A stretch of 64,000 nt of DNA. It comes from DASUBN01 sp036000105. GTDB taxonomy: Bacteria; Pseudomonadota; Gammaproteobacteria; Natronospirales; REEB76. Of this stretch, positions 8,046-15,522 are shown one piece after another. The stretch spans positions 62,001 through 126,000 of the forward strand of contig DASYGE010000007.1 in the NCBI GenBank assembly GCA_036000105.1, given 5' to 3'. Each line of letters starts with the position of its first letter. Positions within the stretch are counted from its first letter, which is position 1. The notes below the pieces were generated by a model, which did no database searches, was not told the DNA's origin, and saw only the letters and a list, made by a program, of their open reading frames with translations. Made by a program: the position numbers and the translations under genes.

Positions 8046-8188
8046 GGGCACCTCTAAAAAAGGCTCTTTTGCCCTCTGGCGTTGTTGCGAGCACCCTCGC
8101 AATGCTCATGGACTATCGTGTCCACTACGCTTGCTCGGGCACTCGCGCCTAGCCAGAGTCCAAAATCCCTCATTTTTTAGAGATACCC
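8046..8188. repeat. Long palindromic repeat element, copy A (143 bp)
   Basis: This is an imperfect palindrome. The left end GGGCACCTCTAAAAAA pairs with the right end TTTTTTAGAGATACCC, then TGGCG/GCCTAGCCA, CGAGCACCCTCGCA/TGCTCGGGCACTCG, and a centre around GGACTATCGTGTCC. It is clearly related to 34615-34744 and 54990-55138: all share CTTTTG near the left end, CCCTCGCA or a variant, and CTCGGnCAnTnnnGCCT-GCC on the right. Like them it follows immediately after a stop codon. It may mark the right prophage boundary. Confidence 0.8.
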
Positions 8189-8275
8189 TTAACCCGGGAT
8201 ACCGAAATGGGGTAGCTTATCTGTCCCGCACCGGTGCGATCCGGGCGGCTATATAAGCAGTAAAGGGAACGGGGC

Positions 8276-8833
8276 GTGGATTATTCAGCCATCCTGGATA
8301 AGTTTAAGCAGGTCATGGTGTTTTTGCGCATGACCAATGACTATGGGGTCTGGAGCATCGCGCAGTTCGTGATCCTGGCCGTCTCGTTCATCATCGGCCT
8401 CAAGTTCATCTATTTCCCACGCCGGCGCATCCGCAACCTCAACTTCAATATCCGTTTCGTGCGCAACAACAGCCGGCACGCCAACCCTTCCTATCTGCAC
8501 CTGGAATTCCGCAATTACACGGGGCGTTCGGTAGTGCTCTCTTCGCCTTTCTTCCGCTATCGCCGTCTCCAACCGCCGCCGGAAGCCCACGGTGACACGC
8601 TCTCAGGGGAATACGAGATCAAATTCCCGGGCGCTTCGGGCAAGGAGCGCACTGAGGTGGAATACCTGCTGCGCAACAAGGAATCGGTGGATACGATGAT
8701 CCCCATCGACCCAGCTCACACGGATGAGGAAGTGAACCTGATGCATGCCAAGCGGCGCATCGGGACACTCACGGTCATGCTGACGTGGCTGCAGGATCGT
8801 CCGAAGGTCGATAAGCTGATCCGGAAGATTTGA
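8276..8833 (+). CDS. Hypothetical single-span membrane protein (185 aa)
   Basis: I do not recognise this protein. One membrane span lies near residues 24-45 (VWSIAQFVILAVSFIIGLKFIYF) followed by a positively charged stretch (PRRRIRNL), which predicts a cytoplasmic C-terminal domain. That domain has paired beta strands (SYLHLEFRNYTGRSVVLSSPFF) and a C-terminal TLTVMLTWL. The start is GTG with only a weak AGGGA upstream. It lies between repeat element A and a convergent lipoprotein gene. Confidence 0.6.
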   Translation: MDYSAILDKFKQVMVFLRMTNDYGVWSIAQFVILAVSFIIGLKFIYFPRRRIRNLNFNIRFVRNNSRHANPSYLHLEFRNYTGRSVVLSSPFFRYRRLQPPPEAHGDTLSGEYEIKFPGASGKERTEVEYLLRNKESVDTMIPIDPAHTDEEVNLMHAKRRIGTLTVMLTWLQDRPKVDKLIRKI

Positions 8834-8901
8834 GAAGATTAAGGATGCTCGCTACGCATCCCGCTCCGCTTGCGATCCAGGGCGTGCATCCCTGCATGCC
8901 C

Positions 8902-8921
8902 GCTTGCCGTATACGGCAAGC
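8902..8921. repeat. Perfect 20-bp palindrome between convergent genes
   Basis: Two GCTTGCCGTA arms meet head to head with no spacer. The palindrome lies in the 150-base gap between the convergent genes ending at 8833 and 8984. Next to it (8931-8943) is a degenerate GCCGGAATGACGG of the same type as the repeat at 1661. No T-run follows, so it is not a standard terminator. Confidence 0.5.
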
Positions 8922-8983
8922 CCAGCTTCCGCCGGAATGACGGGTGAGACGGAGAACGACCGAATGCGGTTATTCCGCGTCCA

Positions 8984-9397
8984 CTAATCAGGTTGGTCAA
9001 TAGGCTTGAGGTTCGCCATCTGGACTTTGGCCGTATCCGCATCCATGGGGGTGAGGGCGGCATCTCCCTTCGATTGCTCGCCGAGAAAATACGCGAGGAA
9101 GTAATAAGTGTGCCCGCCATCCAGGGTGGTGGCATAGGGAATGCTGCGGGAATCACCGGCGACGACTTTGAATGCGCGCGGGCCGGGGTCGGCCATGAAA
9201 TCCAGGTAGCTGCCGTTGGTGAGGACGCCCTTGTCCTGCTGGCCGTCATAGACGTGCATCTCGGCTGGGCCGAAGGGGATGGCGCGCCGATAGACATACA
9301 CCAAAGCTTTGCCCGCAGGCACGGTGGTGGGAGCCTGGTGCAGGGTGGCGCAGGCGCTCACGAGCAGGAACAGGATGGGCCAAAATCTTCGCACCAT
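8984..9397 (-). CDS. DUF2846-like lipoprotein
   Basis: This protein of about 137 residues starts MVRRFWPILFLLVSAC, a lipoprotein signal with lipobox VSAC. The mature part (KALVYVYRRAIPFGPAEMHVYDG..., GGHTYYFLAYF) resembles DUF2846-type envelope lipoproteins of unknown function. I place the start at the ATG at 9397; a TTG three codons upstream is also possible. It is a single gene, convergent with 8276-8833. Confidence 0.65.
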   Translation of the reverse strand: MVRRFWPILFLLVSACATLHQAPTTVPAGKALVYVYRRAIPFGPAEMHVYDGQQDKGVLTNGSYLDFMADPGPRAFKVVAGDSRSIPYATTLDGGHTYYFLAYFLGEQSKGDAALTPMDADTAKVQMANLKPIDQPD

Positions 9398-9491
9398 ACT
9401 CTCCAATGCTTCGGGGAGCTTCAGTCTGCTGCGGGCGATTTATGGATGGTAGGACATGGGTCACAAGAAGGGACCCGACATAACGCTGGGC

Positions 9492-9522
9492 AAAAACGGG
9501 TGGCGCGGATGCGCCGCCCGTT
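9492..9522 (-). terminator. Intrinsic terminator of the padR operon
   Basis: Read on the minus strand, AACGGGCGGCGC pairs with GCGCCACCCGTT, followed by TTTT. It lies just after the stop codon of the sensor-domain membrane protein. Confidence 0.75.
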
Positions 9523-9533
9523 CGCTTAAGGGC

Positions 9534-10436
9534 TCAGCCGGCTTTCACCAGCAGGTTCTTGGCGAGGTGGCCATGCAGATAGCCTATGCCACGTGCCATG
9601 TGCATGAAGCCGGTGAGCAGGAACACGCCGATGAGGGTGAAGAGCGGCGTGAATATCCAGGGCAGGACGTACTGCTGATCATCGCCCCAGCTGATCCAGA
9701 GATAATTCGGCAAGAAGAATTCTATAGGCGACACGATTAGCCCTAAGGATGCGCTGACGAAGGTGACGACGAGGGTGAAATAGATGACGCCCAGGGGCAG
9801 TTTGAGCAGCATGTAAAGCATCGTGCTCCAGGTGCGCGGATCGGTGAGGACATCCCCGATGCGCTGCATGATGGGGCGCGGGTCACTGCTGCTGGGGTGC
9901 ACGGGCCGGCGGGGCATGCGCACGCCGAGCAGTGCTTCCACGATGCGGCCTTCCACCAGGGATAACAGGCGGATGCTTCCCAGATATAAAAGGAAGAAGG
10001 GTATGCCGATGATGAGCACCATGAAGCCGATGGACATGGAAAGGCCGGTCACGGTCCAGGTGAAGTAGAAGATGCCGGTGATCAAGGCCAGGAGCATGTA
10101 GAGCATGGCGGTGTAAGTGCGCGGGTCCGAATACACGCTGAAGAACTTGCCGAGGGCAGATTCGCGTCTCTTGGGCCGCGGGGTACGCAAGGCGAACTGC
10201 ACTTTCACTTCGGTGGCGCGGTAGGCCTCGGCTACTTCTTCCGGCGCGCCGTAGGTGGTGGCGATGGCCGCCAGGACCTGTTCCTCGGTCTTCTCTGGAT
10301 GCTGGTGCAGCTCGCCGCGCAGGTATTCCTCCGCGTCGTAGAGGGCATCCTGGATGAGGGCTGGATCGGCGCCGGCGAGTTCGGCACGGAGCTGATCCAG
10401 GTACTCCTGGACGGAGCGGGGCACTGGCTTTGTCAT
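9534..10436 (-). CDS. DUF1700/HAAS-type protein with tandem putative sensor domains
   Basis: This 300-residue protein has an N-terminal soluble helical part (about 1-70, EYLDQLRAEL...DAEEYLRGEL) like the HAAS/DUF1700 segment found next to PadR regulators. Two repeated membrane modules follow, each starting SDPRTYTAMLYMLLALITGIFYF or TDPRTWSTMLYMLLKLPLGVIYF, as in the putative-sensor family, and each with several spans. The gene overlaps the upstream padR-type gene by four bases, so the two are cotranslated and probably work together in envelope stress sensing. The internal duplication is clear from the shared DPRT..[TS]MLYMLL..[PL].G[IV][FI]YFT pattern. Confidence 0.75.
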   Translation of the reverse strand: MTKPVPRSVQEYLDQLRAELAGADPALIQDALYDAEEYLRGELHQHPEKTEEQVLAAIATTYGAPEEVAEAYRATEVKVQFALRTPRPKRRESALGKFFSVYSDPRTYTAMLYMLLALITGIFYFTWTVTGLSMSIGFMVLIIGIPFFLLYLGSIRLLSLVEGRIVEALLGVRMPRRPVHPSSSDPRPIMQRIGDVLTDPRTWSTMLYMLLKLPLGVIYFTLVVTFVSASLGLIVSPIEFFLPNYLWISWGDDQQYVLPWIFTPLFTLIGVFLLTGFMHMARGIGYLHGHLAKNLLVKAG

Positions 10437-10813
10437 GACGGCGATCCTTCAAGGATGGAGTCAACGAAATCCCGGGTACTCACCCAGGCGGCTTTCCACT
10501 GTGCGAGCACTTGGCGGCCCGCGTCGGTGATGCGGTAATAGCGGCGCGGGGGGCCGGAGACGGAGGGCTCGACCTGGCTTTCCAGGAAGCCGCCGGCACT
10601 CAAGGCGCGCAGTACGGGGTAGAGGGTGCCCTGCTTCATGATGGCGGTGCTGTCCCCGTCCCGTTCCAACTGTTTGGCTATCTGGTAGCCATAGAGGGGT
10701 TCCCGGGCAGCGCCCAGGATGGACAGGAGCACCAGGGAGACGATGCCAGCGTTCAGTTCCTTCTGGAACTTGCGCGCCTGGGCGAGCTGGATATCGTCTT
10801 CGGCCGTGGCCAC
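10433..10813 (-). CDS. PadR family transcriptional regulator
   Basis: This 126-residue winged-helix repressor has the PadR hallmarks LVLLSILGAA...LYGYQIAKQL, GTLYPVLRALSAGGFLES and PRRYYRITDAGRQVLAQW. The start is GTG at 10813. It is the first gene of a two-gene minus-strand operon with the tandem sensor membrane protein. A promoter overlapped by an inverted repeat lies just upstream, as expected for autoregulation. The inducer is unknown. Confidence 0.85.
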   Translation of the reverse strand: MATAEDDIQLAQARKFQKELNAGIVSLVLLSILGAAREPLYGYQIAKQLERDGDSTAIMKQGTLYPVLRALSAGGFLESQVEPSVSGPPRRYYRITDAGRQVLAQWKAAWVSTRDFVDSILEGSPS

Positions 10814-10825
10814 TGTGGACTACCC

Positions 10826-10874
10826 AATACTGTGTATTTGATAGTACTATAGACTACACAATAGTTAATTACAA
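10826..10874 (-). promoter_or_regulatory. padR promoter with overlapping operator
   Basis: On the minus strand, TTGTAA (10869-10874) and TATAGT (10846-10851) are separated by 17 bases, a good sigma70 promoter. The inverted pair TACTGTGTA and TACACAATAGT flanks the -10 region, with the perfect palindrome ATAGTACTAT (10841-10850) between them. This is the expected form of a PadR operator, so autorepression is likely. The region is strikingly AT-rich compared with its surroundings. Confidence 0.65.
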
Positions 10875-10903
10875 GCCCTCTACAGCCCGCCGCCTTAGAA
10901 GGC

Positions 10904-11248
10904 TTAAGAGGTGGGCCAGCCGTAGGTCTTGAGGTTGATGCGCCCCTTTAGGTTGAACTGCACGCCTTCGGCTTCCAGAAGCCTGCGCTGGCGCATCTGC
11001 CCGTCTCCCCCCTTACGCAGGCTGATCTCCCCCTTGTGGTTCACGACTCGTTGCCAGGGGACGTTGGAACCGGCGGGCAGGGCGGCCATGGCATACCCCA
11101 CCACCCGGGGGCCGGGAGCCCGCACCAGGCGGGCGATGCGGCCATAGGTGCTGACCCGCCCCTTGGGGATCTTGCGGACGGCAGCGTAGATACGGGTGTA
11201 GAGAGGAGTCTCGGGATCAGGGCTTTTCGGCTTTTTCATCTTCGGCAC
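10904..11248 (-). CDS. Alkyltransferase-like protein (ATL), DNA repair
   Basis: This 114-residue protein belongs to the O6-alkylguanine transferase C-terminal domain family (RIYAAVRKIPKGRVSTYGRIA, VGYAMAALP). The active-site PCHR motif is replaced by PWQRV (residues 64-68), so Trp65 stands where the alkyl-accepting Cys would be. That makes it an ATL protein. Such proteins bind O6-alkylguanine and pass the lesion to nucleotide excision repair instead of repairing it directly. It lacks the N-terminal MGMT domain, as usual for ATLs. Its start overlaps the end of the upstream lipoprotein gene by 32 bases. Confidence 0.85.
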   Translation of the reverse strand: MPKMKKPKSPDPETPLYTRIYAAVRKIPKGRVSTYGRIARLVRAPGPRVVGYAMAALPAGSNVPWQRVVNHKGEISLRKGGDGQMRQRRLLEAEGVQFNLKGRINLKTYGWPTS

Positions 11249-11597
11249 ACAGGACGTAATCGCGTCTATCTTCGGTGGTGAGCTGGCAGTCGAAATAATC
11301 CCGGTTCAGGGGCCGGTATATCTCATGGCCGGTGTAGGGGGGCGGGATGATATTGGGCTGGTTGGCGGTCTGATGCATCAGCTGCATGTTGAGCCAGGCC
11401 TGGTGCAGGCGGCCATCCTGCAGCCGCATGCGGCAGGTCACATAAGCGGGGTCTGGGTATCTCATGCCTTGTTTGATGCAGGCTTGATCATCCTGCATGG
11501 CGGTGCGCAGCATGTCAGCGTGCTCGTTGAAGCCTAAGCTGGCGCAGCCTGCGAGAGCCGCCGAGCCCGCGAGCAGGCAGATGAGTAACCTTTCCAT
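11217..11597 (-). CDS. Hypothetical lipoprotein (126 aa)
   Basis: This protein starts MERLLICLLAGSAALAGC, a clear lipoprotein signal with lipobox LAGC. The mature part has four further cysteines (DDQACIKQG, YVTCRMRLQDG, YFDCQLTTEDR, YVLCAED), which could form two disulphides in the periplasm. The frame extends upstream, but homology and the signal peptide fix the ATG at 11597. No family is recognised. It is transcribed with the ATL gene, with overlapping ends. Confidence 0.6.
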   Translation of the reverse strand: MERLLICLLAGSAALAGCASLGFNEHADMLRTAMQDDQACIKQGMRYPDPAYVTCRMRLQDGRLHQAWLNMQLMHQTANQPNIIPPPYTGHEIYRPLNRDYFDCQLTTEDRRDYVLCAEDEKAEKP

Positions 11598-11800
11598 GGG
11601 AACAGGATAACCCCGCGCGGCATGGGGCGACAGTGGCGCTGTGCACCCATGCGCAACTTGCGCGTTCGTTACATTTTGAAACGCCTCGTTGACGGGGGTT
11701 TGCCCCGCGCGGGGTGCCATGGAGGCTCAGGTGACGTAGCATATACAGGCTGAATTCAGGCCCGGGCTCCGCCTGGGCACATAACGGAATGGAGATTCTT

Positions 11801-12370
11801 ATGAAACTCAGGAAATTCGCCTATCTAGGAATGGTGCTATTGGCTCTCGGCATGCTCACAGCCTGCTCCAGCCGCACTGTGGTGGAGAGCGACCTCGGCA
11901 TCAAGGGCGCTCCGGACTGGGTGAACAAGGGCAGCCAGGCCCTGAATGACAAAGACGGACGGTTGATACACGGCATCGGTTCTGCGCCGAGCATGAACGA
12001 TCAATCCTTGCAGCGTTCCACCGCAGATGACCGTGCCCGCGCCGAGGTGGCGCGTGTGCTGTCTTCTTTCATGAAGGTGGCGACCCAGGATTATTCCGCA
12101 TCATCGGGCAGCGGACAGGATCAGCAGAATGACCAGTCGGTCTCGCGCCAGATCCAGAACATCACCGACCAGAACGTGAGCGGGTCGCGCATCATCGCTC
12201 AATGGGCCGATCCCAAGACCGGTACGGTCTGGAGCCTGGCGGAACTCGACATGAAGCAGGTGAAAGACATGGTGGCGAACGCCAAGGACATGAACGCGGG
12301 TTTCCGCGACTATTTCACCGCACACGCCGATAACTTATTCGACGGTATGACCAAGGGAGACCAGAAATGA
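11801..12370 (+). CDS. LPP20-like lipoprotein
   Basis: This 189-residue lipoprotein starts MKLRKFAYLGMVLLALGMLTAC, with lipobox LTAC. The mature part has PDWVNKGSQALNDKDGRLIHGIGSA and a helix with RARAEVARVLSSF, typical of the LPP20 (LppA-type) fold. I use the ATG at 11801 because GGAG sits seven bases upstream; an in-frame ATG four codons earlier lacks one. It is the first gene of a four-gene lipoprotein operon, with overlap or short gaps throughout. A link to peptidoglycan synthesis or flagellar envelope function is inferred from the neighbours. Confidence 0.7.
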   Translation: MKLRKFAYLGMVLLALGMLTACSSRTVVESDLGIKGAPDWVNKGSQALNDKDGRLIHGIGSAPSMNDQSLQRSTADDRARAEVARVLSSFMKVATQDYSASSGSGQDQQNDQSVSRQIQNITDQNVSGSRIIAQWADPKTGTVWSLAELDMKQVKDMVANAKDMNAGFRDYFTAHADNLFDGMTKGDQK

Positions 12371-12975
12371 AGAATTCAGGAACTATCCTCTCGGCGGCCT
12401 GCATCGCCCTCCTGCTCACGGGCTGCTCGAGCATGCCGCAGGTGCAGCGTGTCTCCTCTGACCAGGTGACGGACATCAGCGGTTACTGGAACGACACGGA
12501 CGCCAACCTGACCGCCCAGACCCTGATCGGACAGGTCTTGGGCGACCCCTGGCTGGGCCAGTTCGAGGGCGCGAACGGCGGCAAGCAACCCACGGTGATC
12601 GTGGGTGACATCCGCAACCTGAGTTCGGAACACATCAGCACGTCGACCTTCGTGGACGATATGCAGCGTGAGCTGATCAACTCCGGCAAGGTGCAGTTCG
12701 TGGCGTCTTCGGCACAGCGCGGTGACGTGCGCAGCGAGCGCCAGGATCAGGACGTGAATGCCACCAGTGCCACGCAGAGCGCCATGGGCCAGGAGATCGG
12801 TGCCGATTTCATGATGCAGGGCACGATCAACACCATCATCGACGCGGCGGGCACCACGTCGGCCAAGTACTATCAGGTGGATCTGCGCCTCATCAACATG
12901 CACAACAACGTGATCGCATGGGTGGGACAGCAGAAGATCAAGAAGCTGGTGAAGAACGGCAGCGTGCGCCCCTAA
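12367..12975 (+). CDS. LpoB-like penicillin-binding protein activator
   Basis: This 202-residue lipoprotein starts MKNSGTILSAACIALLLTGC. The mature part fits the LpoB family: DISGYWNDTDANLTAQTLIGQVL, PTVIVGDIRNLSSEHI, VDDMQRELINSGKVQFVAS and GADFMMQGTINTI. LpoB proteins are anchored in the outer membrane and activate the synthase PBP1B. Here the gene is embedded among other lipoproteins, as in Vibrio- and Xanthomonas-like genomes, so the exact partner is uncertain. It overlaps the preceding gene by four bases. Confidence 0.75.
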   Translation: MKNSGTILSAACIALLLTGCSSMPQVQRVSSDQVTDISGYWNDTDANLTAQTLIGQVLGDPWLGQFEGANGGKQPTVIVGDIRNLSSEHISTSTFVDDMQRELINSGKVQFVASSAQRGDVRSERQDQDVNATSATQSAMGQEIGADFMMQGTINTIIDAAGTTSAKYYQVDLRLINMHNNVIAWVGQQKIKKLVKNGSVRP

Positions 12976-12989
12976 CAGGACGCTGATCG

Positions 12990-14324
12990 ATGTCGGGATT
13001 CCACCGCGCCGTCGCCCGCGGCGCGGCAGTGGCGCGCCGCCACGGCTACAGGCTATGCGTGTCTGGCGCGGTGCTGCTGCTCGCCGGTTGCGCGCTCGGC
13101 TACATGGATGTGATGCAGAAGGTCGATCAGGATCTGGCTGCACAACAGCCGGAAGCGGCCTTGAAGGCGTTGGATAGCCTCCAGGGCGGCAAGGATCAGG
13201 TGTTGTATCTGCTCAACAAGGCGATGGTGCAGCGCATGGCAGGGGACTACGCCGGCAGCGTGCTGACCTTCGAACAGGCCAAGCCGCTGATGCTTTATCT
13301 GGAAGCCACCAGCGTGACCGAGATGGCGGCGGCGCTGACTCTCAGTGAGAACCTGCGCGCGTATCAGGGGCCGCTCTACGAGCGATTGCTGCTGCATGTC
13401 TATCAGGGCCTGAACTTCCTGCAGATGGGTCAGCCGGACGGGGCACGCGTGGAAGCGGTGCAGATCGACGATCTGCTGAAGCGCCTCTACCCCAACGGCG
13501 ATGCGGCACCGGACGGAGGCGATGCCTTCCCGCGCTATTTCTCGGGCCTGGTGTACGAGAGCCTGGGAGAGTACAGCGATGCGATGATCGCCTATCGGCA
13601 GGCCTACCAGGCTTACAAGGCCGAGGGTTATGCGGATGCGGTTATCCCCGCTGATCTCAAGCTCAGCCTGTGCCGTTTCTCTGATTATCTCGGACTCAAC
13701 GACGAGCGCGACAAATACAAGGCGGCGTTCGGTATCGATACCTGGCCGCCGGTGATGAAGCCAGCCACACAGGGACAGCTGGTGTTCCTATTCAGTGATG
13801 GCTTAGGCCCCCAGAAGGTGGCCGAGACTTTGCTCCTGCCGAACCCCGTCAACGGGCACTATTACAGCGTCTCGTTACCGTCGCTGCGTCGGCGCCCACC
13901 GGCCGTGTCCGATGCCCTGATCACGGTCGCGGGTGCTGATGCACGTACTGAGCAGGTCGCGGATATCTCCGCGGACGCTGCGAAACAACTCGATGCAGAC
14001 AGACCCAAGCTCCTCGCCGCCGAGTTCTCACGCAACGTTGCCCGTGAGCTGGCCGCTGAGAAGATGGACCGTAATTCTCCCGGGCTAGGCAGCGTGGTGA
14101 GTTTGCTCGCTTCGGTCGCAGATCAGGCCGATACACGCATCTGGGGCACTTTGCCGGACAACATCCAGTTGGCGCGTTTCATACTCCCCCCAGGCACCTA
14201 TGACGTGAAAGTGCAGCTGCAGGGGGCCTATGGCAGGCCTGGCGCGACACGGGTATTCAAGGACATCTCCGTCCAGGCAGGGCAGATCAGCTTCGCTTCC
14301 CTGCAATGGGCTTCATTTAACTGA
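12990..14324 (+). CDS. COG3014-family lipoprotein with TPR-like helices
   Basis: This 444-residue protein has a long basic N-terminus, then a hydrophobic stretch ending LLLAGC (lipobox near residue 34). Residues 45-260 are helical repeats (AALKALDSLQGGKDQVLYLLNKAMVQRMAGDYAGSV...) of the COG3014 family. The C-terminal part is beta-rich. COG3014 genes commonly sit next to LpoB and LPP20 genes, as here. The function is unknown; a complex with its operon partners in the outer membrane is plausible. Confidence 0.7.
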   Translation: MSGFHRAVARGAAVARRHGYRLCVSGAVLLLAGCALGYMDVMQKVDQDLAAQQPEAALKALDSLQGGKDQVLYLLNKAMVQRMAGDYAGSVLTFEQAKPLMLYLEATSVTEMAAALTLSENLRAYQGPLYERLLLHVYQGLNFLQMGQPDGARVEAVQIDDLLKRLYPNGDAAPDGGDAFPRYFSGLVYESLGEYSDAMIAYRQAYQAYKAEGYADAVIPADLKLSLCRFSDYLGLNDERDKYKAAFGIDTWPPVMKPATQGQLVFLFSDGLGPQKVAETLLLPNPVNGHYYSVSLPSLRRRPPAVSDALITVAGADARTEQVADISADAAKQLDADRPKLLAAEFSRNVARELAAEKMDRNSPGLGSVVSLLASVADQADTRIWGTLPDNIQLARFILPPGTYDVKVQLQGAYGRPGATRVFKDISVQAGQISFASLQWASFN

Positions 14325-14336
14325 GAGGGTACGACC

Positions 14337-15368
14337 GTGAAGACACTCATCCGGATCTCTTTGTTGGCTATCCCGCTCCTCTTGGCGGCCTGCAGCAACG
14401 CCAAGCCCCTGGACGCTCGCCCTGACTGGGTGACGGGCAACAGCGCTGCTTACCCTTCCAGTGCCTACCTGACGGGGCGCGGTGATGCGGACATCCTGGC
14501 GGTGGCGCAGGACCGGGCGCGGGCTGATCTCGCCAAGACCTTCTCGGTGAACGTCAGCGAGCAATCCAGCGATGTCTCTGCCTTCTCCCAGAACAGTTCC
14601 GGCGCGGCATCGGGAGCCAAGAACTCGCTGGACGTGAGCCGCAACATCAGCACGCGCACGGATGCGGTGTTGCAGGGCGTCGTGATCTCCGACACCTGGC
14701 TGGACCCGCAAAGCCATGTGTATCACGTGCTCGCGACGCTCTCCCGGAGCAAAGCGAGCGCGGCCTTGCGTCAGCAGATAAGCAATCTGGATGCCGGCAC
14801 GAGCGCTTCACTCAATGCCGCCCAAGGCAGTACCGATCTCTTCGACAAGATCGCGGCGGCGAGCCAGGCGGTGGATGCGCAGCAGACGCGCACCGGCCTG
14901 CAGCGCGCCTTGCAGGTGGTGGATATCACGGGGCAGGGGATACCGCCGCAGTGGCCGCTGGCCAAGCTGCAGGCGGATCGCACGGCGCTGCTCAAGCAGC
15001 TGCAGATCTCGGCGGCGGCGGATGGGCGTAATGCGGACGGCACGAAGAAGATACTCGCCGGCTCGTTGGCGGACGCGGGGTTCACTGTCGCCGATGTCTC
15101 GCCTTACACCATGACCGCGAGTCTGGATTACTCCGAGCTCAAACCACAAAACGGCTGGTACTGGATCACCGGTACCTTGCAGGTGAGCCTCACGGGCACC
15201 GATACCCGTGCGCACGGGGTGCGTCGCTGGGACCTCAAGGTCTCGGGCACCGATCCGCAACTGGCTGAACAGCGGGTCATGGACCAGGTGGCGCAATACC
15301 TGCAAAGCGACATCCAGGCGACGGTCTTGGATTTCGCCAGCGGCAAAGGCAGCGCTCAGCAGCCTTAA
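14337..15368 (+). CDS. LPP20-family lipoprotein (343 aa)
   Basis: This lipoprotein starts with GTG after a GAGAGGG site and has signal MKTLIRISLLAIPLLLAAC. The mature N-terminal half shows LPP20 features: ARPDWVTGNSAAYPSSAYLTGRG, then DRARADLAKTFSVNVSEQSSD and THRSK-like helices. It contains a second beta/alpha domain (about 200-340). It is the last gene of the lipoprotein operon and is followed by a strong terminator. It resembles the first gene of the operon in its PDWV...G.G pattern, so the two are distant paralogues. Confidence 0.7.
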   Translation: MKTLIRISLLAIPLLLAACSNAKPLDARPDWVTGNSAAYPSSAYLTGRGDADILAVAQDRARADLAKTFSVNVSEQSSDVSAFSQNSSGAASGAKNSLDVSRNISTRTDAVLQGVVISDTWLDPQSHVYHVLATLSRSKASAALRQQISNLDAGTSASLNAAQGSTDLFDKIAAASQAVDAQQTRTGLQRALQVVDITGQGIPPQWPLAKLQADRTALLKQLQISAAADGRNADGTKKILAGSLADAGFTVADVSPYTMTASLDYSELKPQNGWYWITGTLQVSLTGTDTRAHGVRRWDLKVSGTDPQLAEQRVMDQVAQYLQSDIQATVLDFASGKGSAQQP

Positions 15369-15395
15369 CCCCCTCTGAATTGGTGAGTTTTTGCC

Positions 15396-15429
15396 CAGCG
15401 CCCGCCTATCAGGCGGGCGCTGCATTTTT
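15396..15429 (+). terminator. Intrinsic terminator of the lipoprotein operon
   Basis: CAGCGCCCGCC and GGCGGGCGCTG form a perfect 11-bp stem with loop TATCA, followed by CA and five T residues. It ends the four-gene operon. Confidence 0.9.
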
Positions 15430-15522
15430 GCGCATGACTATTTCGTAGACGAACAACTGTCTATACTCCTGCGTGGGTTTTAAAACCCACAATTCACATG
15501 GTTCACAAAGAGGTGCCCTGAA

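Noticed and set aside
8041..8275. Right attachment site of the prophage
   Set aside because: The phage genes stop here, but no integrase, tRNA or direct repeat is visible in the window, so no att core can be named.
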